NCBI RefSeq assembly: GCF_954871325.1
Contig: NC_088777.1
Span: forward strand, 8,595,366-8,659,365
Direction of reading: 5' to 3'
Origin: Gordionus sp. m RMFG-2023
Taxonomy: Eukaryota > Nematomorpha > Gordioida > Chordodea > Parachordodidae
DNA: 64,000 bases
The notes under the pieces: generated by a model
Told to the model about the DNA's origin: nothing
What the model saw: the letters and a program-made list of their open reading frames with translations, nothing else
Database searches by the model: none
Part shown: positions 13,175 through 22,559 of the stretch, in pieces
Layout: each line of letters opens with the position of its first letter
How positions within the stretch are numbered: position 1 is the first letter of the stretch
Position numbers and translations under genes: made by a program

Positions 13175-16100
13175 TCAATGATTAATTTTAATAAGAACAA
13201 TTACTTAAAATTTTTTATTAAGCCGCACAATAATATATTTTCAAAATTCGTCTAACTCAAATTACATAAGGAGATAATATAAATTTAATTATTGAAAAAC
13301 ATCTTTCCACACTAGCTTGGGTAGCCGGCACTACCAGTATGATATCAGATTTGATGTGTCATTTCATTTATAATATTATATGTAAATAATTTATATATTA
13401 GATTTAATCTTTCTCTAGGCTTTATAATTTATAAGCTTAAAATATTTAAAAAATGTTGTAAAATGACAATATACTAAAATTTTTATGAAGTAAAAATTTT
13501 GCAATATACTAGTAATAACTTACACATAATTTTATAAGCATATGAGACTCAAACCGGTTCAAAGGCAGTTAGGTTCAGGTTTTCTAGAAATTCTTTTAGC
13601 GGTTTAAGTTCAATAAAAAATACCGGTTTTTATAGGTTTAATGGTTAGGTTCAGGATCCCTGTTAGCCTATGTCTAAATCTGATTTTTGATTCATATTCC
13701 TTAATATTACGAAATAGGTGTGTACAATCCTGTTTTTCAGATATCCCCCCCCCCTTTAAATTTATAGAAGTAAATAAATTAAGGGGTAATAAAAAAAATA
13801 AATTATTCACAATTATAATTACTTTTAAATTTTATTATAATCAGTTTTGGAAATAATTTTCAAGTTTTAAAAAAAATCAGGTTCGAGCTTAGACCTACGT
13901 GAATCCACGTTTAGAAATGAAACCCATTAAGAATGGTATCTGATAGGTTTTTTTTTGTAAATATATCCCACGTTTTCTTCAAATCCCTAATATAATCGAC
14001 AATGTTTCGATATTAAAATAGATACAGTAATAAAGATAATAAATAATATATATTCATGGAAACTATAAAAAAAAATTAATAACATAATCGTTTTAATTTT
14101 TGATATATTATCAGAAGATGTAGAATAGAATAAAATAAAATAAGGGTCACTCAGAATAGGTAAAAAACTTGAAAACCAATTTTATAAATATATTTTATCG
14201 GCAAATCAAATTAAAAAGTTTATTTAAAATCGTATTATATTTAATATGTCGTATTAATATTTAATAGACATGAATCCATTAAAAAAAATTTAATATCCTT
14301 CAACCGAGAAATTTAAAATTACTGGTAAAATTAAAATATAAATAGTTTGATATATAATATTTAGGATAATAATTTTTTTTTTTAAAAAAAGTCGCCTGGC
14401 ATTCCCAATTGTCACGTGATGTTTAGTAATTAGTTAAAGATCATTTTACGCCGATCTTAAAGTTAGGGAACCGAAGCTCGGTACGCCCCTAGCTTCGTGA
14501 AATAATATCATTATAAATATGCGGGATCGGAAACCTGGGGTTCTCTCACCTATCGAAACGTAGTGCCTAACAATTGCACCGGAAGGAAATGGGAAAAAAT
14601 TAACTAAAGATTGATAAAGATGACGGTTAAAGTAAGAGGAGAAAAAAGGAGAAAAGTAAACAAAGAAAATGATATATTAATTTTATTAATTATAATAAAA
14701 TGTTTAATTAAAATAATAATAAATATTACCAACACACGCTTATATTTTAGGGGAAAGATGAAAGGAAAAGAAAATTCTCAACAACAACAAAAAGGAAAAT
14801 TGTTTTATAATTCATCTATTTCTATATTTTACAAAATATTTTAAAAAATTTGCCTTTTCAAATTTTATTATGTATTTTAATTATTATTATTTTTTTTTCA
14901 AGTAATTTTTTTTAAAAATCTCTCATTTCATTATTTTTTAAATTTGTAATTAATAAATTTTTAAAATTATTTTAGATCATTTTTATATATTTTTTTAAAT
15001 TCATATTTTAATGCCTTATCTAGATCCAGAGTTCAGAGACCGTTGGCAATATTTAATTTTAAATGTTGATAATAGTTAAAGCTTAGCTCTTGCATATTCT
15101 ATCAAGTAGCTAACGCTAATCCTTTTTTTTTATATATCAAAAGCCTGCTTTGGGCTCCGCTGACCCCAATAAATTAAAAATTACTATGAGTCGGAATTTT
15201 TAACATGATTCAAATGTATTATTTGTTAATAAAACGAACGTCATTTTTAACAAATTGAGCTTGAAAATGCATAAATTAAACAAAAGAGCAAATGAAGAAC
15301 ACATAGCGACGAATCAAAATTTGATCTAAGTTTTGGATCTGTACGATATAGGGTTATAATATAATACCCCAGGCAGAAAGTTTCATCCTGATAAATTTTC
15401 AAATATCATAAAGGTATAGGGTTGCATGAATGCAAAAGGTTTAGAATATATTTTCTTTATAAATAATATAATAGCTGGTATTTTAAATATCAAGATATCA
15501 TCAACTACGTATACTGTTTCCACCTATTTAGTTATTAGGGCATGAAGCAAATTATATCTTACAGAAAGATGGAGCTCCTTGTCACATGCTAAATCTAGAA
15601 AACCTTACATGGATTATATACCATCATTCTCCAAATTCCAATCCTCTTGAAAATATAAGGGGTATACTCAAAAGAGAGTTTAGAAGACAGCAATTTAGAA
15701 CAAAGGATTTGAAGAATAAATTAAAATTTAGAAATGAACCTAATTAATTCAATGCAGCAGCAATTATAAAGGCAAAAGTAGATATAACATTATTTTTATA
15801 GCTGAAATAGCGATACTTTAACCTCCTAGCAAGCCGTTAATTTTGAAAAGAGTTAAACATATTTTAATAATTTAAATATAATAATGTTTTGTATTATTGT
15901 TCATTATCATATCGCTAATTGTTTCATGATTATTTTTTGAATATAAGAATGTTAAAAAATAAGATTAGTCGTATATCAATGGACTATTATATAAACGATT
16001 GTGATGAGCGTATTTAACTTGCATTCATAGTTAGCGCAAATTCGTGGCGTACACAACGTATTTTGTATAATTCGCCGCGAACTATGAATGAGGGTTTAAG

Positions 16101-18327
16101 CTTTAGTAAACATTATTAGCTAAGTAAGACAAAGATCAGATTGCCATAATATGTAAGTAGTAAAAATTTTAATTATCAATGTAATTGAATATTGAACAAA
16201 TAATATTTAAAAGAATTTTTTTTTAAATGTATGGATGAATCGCAAAGCAGATAAAATGCAAAAAAAAATCATAACAAATTAGAAAATATTTTTATTTATT
16301 ATATAATATTATAGACAATCGATTTTTCGGTTTAGTAACATGACAATAATATAGTCGAGCTCTCAGAGCATTCATATTTTTTACAATTAGGAGATTTACA
16401 TAATATAAAAAATTTTAACAGGCCAAAACCCATAGTTTTTAGACTAATATTCAACTTGGTCAATTTCGACGATCATTTTGAATATAACAATAAGCAAAAT
16501 AATTAATTATTTTTTAATTACAATTTTTAAAAAAAATTTTTTTTTAAATATTTTATGGTATACAATATACATATTTAGATTTAATAATTTTATAGAAATC
16601 AATTATAGGTGTAGCCAAAAGGGGAAATAGCTTAAGAGTAAAAAAAATGTTCATAAAGAAATTTTTTTTTAATTGAACAAATTATATTTTTAAATCAATT
16701 TTAACTTCTAACGTATGAAAGAAAATATAGGGCTAGGGTTAGCCATAATGGTTAGTTTTTATACTAACAAAAATGAGTCTATACTTCTATTTAACAAAAT
16801 TTCATTGTTTTTTAGTGAGTTATGACATAATTTTTAGACTTAAAACAGGTAATACAAATTATTTCCTTATTCAGGTGATCCAATTTTTTTGTTAAAACAC
16901 ATTTCAAATGTTAAAAAGTTTGTATAAAATTTAATATATTAAAAAATTACCTACATATAAATATTTGTACTTTCAATCTAAATTAGATAAAAATAATTGT
17001 GGGGGGGGGGGGGAGTGAGTAGGAGGCATTTCCCTTCCTTAAAAAATTACTAAATAAGTCTTTATTAACAATATTGTTTTTATATTTATCAGAAAATATA
17101 AGATTTGTTATATTAAAAAGAGAGCTGCAGGCATGGTCCTAAGCCCAACCTAAGTATATGGGTCAGGTTTTATTTTAATCCAGACCAGTCCATATAAAAA
17201 AATCTAGGCTGGGCTGTGCAAATGGTACCTTTTGCAGATCTTTGATAGTGAATAAAAAATAAATTAAAAAGAAAAATTAAACTCTTAACTTGTTCTAAAG
17301 GTAAATGGAGAAAAGGATTGAGGATAATCATAAAATGAGGATGGATGTGACTCTGTTTGAGAATTTTTTCCATCGTCTATAATAGTATAAGATGAAGTAT
17401 GAGGAAGAGTTCTTTTAAGGCAAACTTTTCTGTAACAAGGATAAACAGCCATTTTATAAATTTGACCTGGAACTAAAGAGCTCAAATTTAGTTTCCAATG
17501 TCTTGTATCATCATTCTTGTAATCATTTTTGCTAATATTATCAAACATAGTTAATGAGATTGAACTATTTGGATAGTTATGTTCATTATTAAGGTGGCCC
17601 AATGATTTACTATAAAGGAATGAATGAAATGTAGGTTGATGCTGAGCATGATCATGATCAAGAGAAACATCAGGCACCCACCATTCAATAAGAAAAGACA
17701 CGTGCTGCAAAATATTGGTTAGCAAAGATGATTTTAATTGTTCACCTTTATTCCTAGTCAATTGCAAGGAAACTATAATTTCCCAGCTATCATTTAAGCA
17801 TTGATAATATGCTGCCAAGCCTTGCCAGGAACCATAATCCTTAAAAGATGTCATCGATGATATGATTAAGTGTTTTGAATCGATTTTCCATTGAGTTTCA
17901 TTGAAAATTAATTGGTTAGAATAATTGAATACAGAATTTAAGGTTGTAGGAATTAGATCAAATATGTAAGTGAGATTAGGAGAATCAACTAGCTTTTCTC
18001 TAATTTGATGAGATGTGTGGTAAAACTTCATAAATGTTGGAGCAAAATAAGAGTTTAACAGAGAAAAAGCTTGTTTGCTCCCAGGGACTGGATAAAAATC
18101 AGTACGTAAATCACCAATCACTTGCACATTAGTTTCTGATAAATTATTATGTGAAACAGATTGGTTTAATAGCAAAAATGGAAGATTATATTTGATAGTA
18201 GTCATTTTCAAGTTGTAAATTGAATTTTTGGTAAAAGGTGGGTGATACCATTTTAGCTTGAGTGAGGGATTTAAGGAGTCCACCTCTAAATGCAAATCAT
18301 AATTGTGATTCTGATGAGGCGTATTTT
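633..18327 (-). CDS. Multi-FN3 extracellular protein, 3' part of gene (5 exons)
   Basis: Exons (minus, in coding order): 18327-17290, 3506-3275, 3145-3030, 2833-2679, 851-633. Introns are GT-AG and all junction phases agree, giving 585 residues up to the stop; the first visible exon begins mid-codon, so the 5' end is missing. Four segments have the FN3 pattern: a B-strand tryptophan (LKLKWY, FLIEWW, FLVDW, LTFFW) followed by a hydrophobic-P/D-x-Y motif (SLVPGQIYKMAVYP; ELDACTKYIVNIDVY). Exons 2+3 and 4+5 each split one FN3 domain. Many N-x-S/T sites indicate an extracellular protein. The chain ends soon after the last FN3 with no membrane segment, so it is probably secreted. Four FN3 domains without a membrane anchor recall anosmin-1 (KAL1), but no WAP domain is visible and I do not assign that name. 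Regulation is unknown. Confidence 0.7.
852..2678 (-). other. FN3 gene intron 4
   Basis: AT-rich intron with no exon seen. It contains a 31-bp tandem repeat (2130-2220) and a 12-base G run at 2569-2580. Confidence 0.5.
2130..2220. repeat. 31-bp tandem repeat, 3 units
   Basis: Three near-identical units beginning TTTCAGAATATTATTCAG sit head to tail. Confidence 0.8.
2679..2833 (-). CDS. FN3 gene exon: N-terminal half of fourth FN3 domain
   Basis: Begins PFSVDSLTLGDPADVSS and continues ASLTFFWIPS to NSTYYE, after acceptor TTATCAG and before donor GAA|GTAATA. It joins the preceding exon as IYT-P-PFSV and the next as TYYE-LKIWYMNG, which completes the C strand of an FN3 fold across the intron. 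Confidence 0.7.
3030..3145 (-). CDS. FN3 gene exon: C-terminal half of third FN3 domain
   Basis: Reads QETSYRLHELDACTKYIVNI and DVYQNNSLTQAHSTSIYT, the E, F and G strands of an FN3 domain with its tyrosine corner (CTKY). Acceptor GAAAG|T and donor CTC|GTAATT are both in phase with their neighbours. Confidence 0.7.
3275..3506 (-). CDS. FN3 gene exon: N-terminal half of third FN3 domain
   Basis: Reads LNKINWPMAKPDNMTLDTIT and then PLLIRDLSSTSFLVDWNGTT, LFYFLNVSSDG, the A to C' strands of an FN3 domain. The acceptor follows a pyrimidine-rich tract (CTCCTTTTCGAAAG). The donor is taken as AAAAA|GTTCAT; an alternative in-phase donor at AAA|GTAACT about 40 bases later would add a hydrophobic stretch that does not fit the fold. 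It leaves two bases that pair with the single leading base of the next exon. Confidence 0.6.
4633..4810. repeat. Possible MITE with GTTGGACACAATTTCAG-like ends
   Basis: The left end GGTTGGACACAATTTCAG and the inverted right end GTTGTGGACACGATGCAG are imperfect inverted repeats around 150 bp of AT-rich DNA. Confidence 0.3.
5052..5222. repeat. MITE with CAGTAAAAC inverted ends
   Basis: The left end CAGTAAAACTTGTC and the inverted right end CAGTAAAACCTATT share a near-perfect 11-base terminus. Length is about 170 bp with no coding capacity. The CAGTA start resembles pogo/Tigger-type termini. Confidence 0.45.
5975..6094. repeat. MITE family B, complete copy
   Basis: The left end TACCCTGCATTCACGGTTA and the inverted right end TAACCCTGCATTCATAGTTA bracket a 120-bp element. 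Related pieces lie at 380, 9782 and 16014. Confidence 0.65.
6146..6561. mobile_element. Non-autonomous hAT-like element, GGCC-rich, with target duplication
   Basis: Flanked on both sides by GTTAAAAT (6138-6145 and 6562-6569), an exact 8-bp duplication as hAT elements make. Ends are TAGTGATCTGTA on the left and, inverted, TAGAGATCTGCA on the right. The body is tandem GGCCCGGCCC blocks separated by A/T tracts. There is no ORF. It is the best preserved member of a family seen at 17107, 27706, 32824 and 37721. Confidence 0.75.
8738..8918. repeat. MITE family A, complete copy
   Basis: Starts TAGTGTTGTTAAACG and ends with the inverse, TGTTTAAGAACACTA. The interior has the family core ATGAGCAAAATCTCTAGG. 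About 180 bp, non-coding. Confidence 0.65.
9685..9815. repeat. MITE family A right end abutting a family B end
   Basis: TTTTTAACAACACTA near 9764-9778 is the right terminus of family A, preceded by its degraded core. CACTGCATTCAAAGTTAGCG directly after it is a family B terminus, so two short elements adjoin. Confidence 0.4.
10868..11050. repeat. MITE family A copy
   Basis: Begins TAGTGTTGTTAAACG and carries the core ATGAGGAGAATCTCCAGG; the right terminus is worn (TGTTTAAAATAGC). An open frame through it on the minus strand is fortuitous. Confidence 0.55.
12036..12118. repeat. GAAA microsatellite
   Basis: About 20 uninterrupted or nearly uninterrupted AAGA/GAAA units. Confidence 0.9.
12750..12855. 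repeat. MITE family A fragment
   Basis: The core TTGGCAAAATTTCGAGG and the right end TTTAGCAACACTA match family A; the left terminus is missing. Confidence 0.45.
12905..13665. repeat. GGTTCGGTTC-rich element with AT-rich core
   Basis: Clusters of GGTTCGGTTC-type words at 12905-13015 face inverted clusters at 13550-13660, around about 500 bp of plain AT-rich DNA. The right end reads, inverted, CAGGGATCCTGAACC. The structure suggests a non-autonomous TIR element, possibly hAT. No convincing target duplication was found. Confidence 0.4.
14450..14590 (-). mobile_element. tRNA-derived SINE
   Basis: On the minus strand GGTGCAATTGTTAGGC looks like a tRNA A box with D arm. Fifty bases on, GGTTTCCGATCCCGC looks like the B box (T arm), about the spacing of a tRNA. 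The body that follows can form a hairpin (GAAGCTAGGGGC...GAGCTTC). It is a GC-richer island in AT-rich intron DNA, as expected for a SINE insertion. Confidence 0.45.
15190..15830 (+). mobile_element. Tc1/mariner transposon relic
   Basis: A 62-codon stretch at 15560-15748 reads LQKDGAPCHMLNLENLTWII and HHSPNSNPLENIRGILKREF. This is the second Asp (QDxAPCH) and the Glu (SPDxNPIEN) region of a Tc1-like DDE transposase. Upstream, a GCMNAKG remnant matches the usual VWGCxxxxG block. The N-terminal half is unreadable and the copy is broken by stops, so it is inactive. Confidence 0.7.
16014..16098. repeat. MITE family B, short complete copy
   Basis: TTGCATTCATAGTTAGCGC on the left faces, inverted, CCCTCATTCATAGTTCGCGG on the right, with only about 40 bp between them. 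Confidence 0.6.
17107..17250. repeat. Decayed GGCC-family hAT-like element
   Basis: Starts near GAGAGCTGCAGGCATGG and ends near TTTTGCAGATCTTTGATAG, the worn termini of the family seen at 6146 and 27706. It lies just inside the big FN3 intron, 40 bases past the donor. Confidence 0.4.
17290..18327 (-). CDS. FN3 gene, large exon (two FN3-like regions)
   Basis: Open for 345 whole codons between an acceptor (TACTCTAG) and a donor (GTTAAG), phase 1 at both ends as is usual for FN3 exons. The first FN3-like part begins NHNYDLHLEVDSLNPSLKLK. The second is centred on SFLIEWWVPDV and LSSLVPGQIYKMAVYPC, and the domain ends FTFRT. Between them is a long insert with a WQGLAAYYQCLNDSW stretch that I do not recognise. 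At least seven N-x-S/T sites (NQS, NLS, NLT, NYS, NET, NDS, NSS) support extracellular exposure. It is a long uninterrupted ORF in very AT-rich DNA, which alone argues for selection. Confidence 0.75.
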
Positions 18328-19523
18328 CTAGAGTATTAAATATTTAAAAATATTACTTGGAATATAAAAAATTTTTATAATTTTATTAATGTGAATTTAG
18401 TAATTAACTATTGGTGCTTGATTTATCTGGTAAGGATATAAACTCATGCATCATAAAAATTTTTAGAATATCAAATAATAATAATATTTTGCCAATGAAG
18501 GGAGTTATAAATTGTAAAAAAATTAAACATTGAAAAATTATTATAGTAGACAACAAAAAGTGGAAAATTGATGATTAATATTTTTTATTATATATACCTG
18601 TGTTATAAGAATAAATATATAATAAGAGGAATATATGTATATGTATACAGCTATATAATGTTTTAATTCTATCAATTAAAATCATAATGTAAAAAAATTT
18701 AAAATTTAATTTTCACATGTTTTAATGGATAAATGTTTTACTCGATGATTGCATCTGTATGGTTTTATAATAATTTATATTTTTATTTAATTTATCCTTT
18801 ATGAAAATAAAATAATTACATAATTTAAAATTAAATTAGGAGACATTATTATTAAATATTATATTTTGATACATCTATATGATTAAAAAATGAGAATAAA
18901 TAACTGATCTGATCTCATAGAAAATATCATCTGAAATTAGAACTTTATGAGATGTGATAGTGATTAGTGATTGCTAGATATTTATACATCTATTCACTAT
19001 TTAGCCACTATGTTAGCTCTTAATTACAAATTTTTTAAATCACCTGTTTCAAGTCAGTTTTAAATTTTATCATAATCCATTTTATTTAAGGTAAACACAT
19101 ACCTATCATAATAATACCATTAAGAAGATATGGAGAAGCTTATTGATATAAAAACTAACATTATATTATGGGAAAAATACATCCTAATGCTAATAGGAAG
19201 TTAACTCTGTCCCATATTTTGAACCTATAAATGATGTTTCATAATAATTGGAAGATGTGGACAAGTTTATTAATACTATACTTTATCTTAGGTAAATTAA
19301 TCTTAACGTTAGTGTGAGGTTAAGTATACTTTTACACTATAATGTGTATTTAGTTAAAATAGGAGTTCGTTTATAATACATATATGCTAAAATTTTTGTT
19401 TAATTAAATAATAAGTTATCTTTATTGTATCTCTAAACCATATAAAGGATATTTTTCTTTATAATCAAAAGATATGAAGCATAATATTTATTCTTTATTT
19501 CCATTGTTTTAAGAATACATATG
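18328..19523. other. AT-rich DNA upstream of the visible FN3 exons
   Basis: Must be intron of the FN3 gene, since the next exon starts mid-codon, but I could not find that upstream exon here or up to 29 kb. Nothing else recognisable. Confidence 0.4.
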
Positions 19524-19531
19524 GTTAGATG

Positions 19532-21247
19532 CAGTGACGTAGTGTCCATAGAAGCTAGGGAAGCATTGCTTCCCTTGAAATTTTTCTTACAAAATTTTTA
19601 AATAAACTTAATATAATCTTTGTACTATGCTAAATAAACTAAACTGACATTAAAAAAATTAATATAATTTTTATAACGTTAAAAAGATTAATATAATTTT
19701 TATAACGTTAAAAAATTAATATTATTTTTACTATATTAAGAAATACTATTATTTTTACTACTTTAAAAAAGTTACTATTATTGTTAAAAAATTTACTATC
19801 TTTTATACTATGTTTAAAAAAATATACATGAGGGAAGCAAATTTAATATTGCTTATTTTTTTTAATAAATAAAGAGAAAATCATGCCATGGTATTGTGTA
19901 ATTTTACTATTAAAAAATAAGCATTGGGGAAGCAAATAAAAAAATGCTTATTTTTTTAATAAAAAAAAGAGAAGGAAATTATTTTATATAATATTTTTTT
20001 ACTTAATTTTTTAAAATAAAAAATTTTTCGTTTTTAAAATCCAATTAATGTTTAATAATTGTAATTGTAATATTGAAAATTTATTAACATTATCATTTAG
20101 CTCAAGAAATTTTGATGCGAAAAATTGTTTTACAAAACAAAAAAATCAAAACTTGCATCCATAATTTTTCTATCGATAAATATGAAAAATATGAATGGCT
20201 CACTGGATGTGAATTTTCTAATTCTCTATATTGTTGATCATGCCTATTATTCCCAAAGGAAAATATTGTTTGGAATGATAAAGGATTTTTAAATATGAAT
20301 GATTTTTCAAAGGCAATTAAACGGCAAAGAATCAACCGCTCATTAGCAGTCGATGTTTCAATTAAAAACATTTGGCCAAAATTGCATTAAAAATATGATA
20401 GATTCGATGCGCAAAATATCAATCGAACAACATAATTCTAAAGTCAAATCAAATAGAGAAATATTGAAAATATTTATCAACTTTATATGTTTTCTTGGAA
20501 TTCAGGAGCTCGTTCCGTGGTGATGATGAATCTTCTAATTCAGTAAATAGAGGAAAATATATTGTAATAATTTATTTGCTCGCGGAAGAAAATTTACTAT
20601 TGAAACATCATTTAGAAATAGTGCAGTTTTTATACTATCAAGCAATATTCAAAATGATTTGATTAATTCTATTTGATATGTCTTACACCAAAAAATATAT
20701 TCGTCGATTGGTTAGATATTAGTAAATTCCAAATAATCATTTTCCAAAAATATTTATTAGATAATTTAAACGACACTTATTCTCAATTTTTTGACTTACA
20801 CAAGCTGGAAACCGAATTAAAGGTAGTGTTTCGGGATGTTAAATTTAGAAAGAAAAAGAATGTTAATGAAATACTTGAATTTTTAATATGCACCGTTTGA
20901 TGAAAAGTTTTGTTTTTTAAATTATGTGAATTCATCTTAACTTTGGCTTCGACAACAGCAAGTGCAGAATGGAGTTTTTCATATTTAAAAAGAATCAAAT
21001 CTTATTGCAGAAACAGGATGAGCCAAAATCGTTATCGAATCTATCTTTGATTTCGATTGAAAAAAATTATTAAAAAATTTAAAATCTAGCGATAACCTTT
21101 ATAATGCAGTACTTGATCATTTTACTCAAAAACAAAGACGAATACCACTTATTTATAAATCTTAATATTTTTATGGTTTGAGTTTGACTAAAATATAAAT
21201 ATTTTTTTGATTGCTTTCCTAGTAGTAAACTTGACGCTTCGTCACTG
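19532..21247 (+). mobile_element. hAT transposon, full length but decayed
   Basis: Termini CAGTGACGTAG on the left and, inverted, CAGTGACGAAG on the right. Flanks GTTAGATG (19524-19531) and GTTAGAAG (21248-21255) are an 8-bp target duplication with one difference. The 1.7 kb element encodes pieces of a hAT transposase on the plus strand. Subterminal GGGAAGCATTGCTTCCC is palindromic, and an internal 28-bp repeat (TTAATATAATTTTTATAACG) recurs near 19650-19735. Confidence 0.8.
20101..21165 (+). pseudogene. hAT (ZMYM-type) transposase remnant
   Basis: Broken plus-strand frames read KYEWLTGCEFSNSLYC near 20188, like the TTF-type zinc-finger entry of ZMYM-class hAT proteins. Near 20943 they read TLASTTASAEWSFSYLKRIK, then SYCRNRMSQNRYRIYL, matching the conserved C-terminal dimerisation block (SAERSFSxLKxIKTYLRSTMxQxRL). 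Several frameshifts and stops separate the parts, so it is inactive. The middle, with the DDE-like residues, is not clearly readable. Confidence 0.7.
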
Positions 21248-22559
21248 GTTAGAAGCATAACGGCAGGTTGTCTAAGAAAGTCTTTATTATTATTAAAAAA
21301 ACATTATATTAAAATTATATAAAATTTTATATGCTGAAATATAATAAGGTATTATAATATTATTCAAAATAAAATATAACAAAATAAAATTATATTTTAT
21401 AATGCGATATAACATTATAATGTTAAGTTATAAAATTATCTAAGGTTAATAAAGATACCATTTTTTATAAGAGAAAAATTAATTTTAAAAAATTTAAATA
21501 AAATTGAATCTTCAATTAGGTAATTTATTTATATATTTATATATCTTCAATTTCAATATCTTTGTTAAAATCAACGTTTAATTATTGAGTTTTAAATTCT
21601 TAGATGAAACACGGCAAAATATAATGCTGTAAAAAAAATTCTTACACTTTTATTAAAGACCTATTAAATACAATGTTACTAAACATTGACCATATCTATA
21701 TATTGCATACAATCATAGTCATTATTTTTCAAATAAAAACTTACTTCTGGAAAGTATTTTGCTATCTTCTTAAATATAATTTAAAGGTCTATCAGTAAAC
21801 TCATATTCATGCCATAAAATATACAATAATAACGCATTCATTTAAAATGAGTATTTTTGAAAATTTAATTTATCTTCTGTAAAATAACTATTTTACATTC
21901 ACAATATAGTTGGTAGTATAGTGATAATTTAAATTATTCCATTTAAAATATAATAAGGGAGTACCATAAAAACGTGTAATTAATAATGTGTAAATATCGC
22001 CGCCGAAGGCGGATAAAATTTTTTAGGGGTGCAGGTAGGTTTTTGAGGGGTGGGGTGGGGCGGGTTTTGCTTCCATTACATATCCTGTCATGTAAAGGTT
22101 GGGGTTATATTATCATATGTATAGCTTATCAGCTTAATTATCAGAATTATTTCTTTATCATAATTTTTGCCCTTCACATATTTTACATATTATCATCATT
22201 TTTTTTTATATATTATATATCATAATCATATATTTTGCTCCTCGGCATATTTATTTGCTTATCGGCATGTTTTTTAGATTATATGATTTGATGCTGAAGT
22301 CATATCTCTTCTTCTTATGGTTAATTTGCAGTTGTCAAAAGTATCCATACCCATGTCAATTTCTCCAACGTTAGCCTTTACTCATTCCAAACATTAAAAT
22401 CTTTGTTACTTTTGTTTTTAGCTTGCCATCTAAGTGTCCGTGTGTTTGAAAAGAAGGATTCCCTTTCACCTTGAATCCCCTTCACCCAAATTTAAAAAAA
22501 CAGTTTTATAGTAACTAATCATCACCAATATAATTAATTAAAGATAATTTATAAGATTT
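21248..22559. other. AT-rich intergenic or intronic DNA
   Basis: No exon, RNA gene or repeat end could be supported. A G-rich patch at 22022-22070 and a less AT-rich patch at 22340-22490 are unexplained. Confidence 0.4.

Larger units (their letters stand above)
3507..17289 (-). other. 13.8 kb intron of the FN3 gene
   Basis: Lies between the large FN3 exon and the LNKINW exon; the two join in phase 1, so no exon is required in between. Searching it turned up only repeats (listed separately), microsatellites and AT-rich filler. An extra phase 1-1 exon cannot be excluded. Confidence 0.5.
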
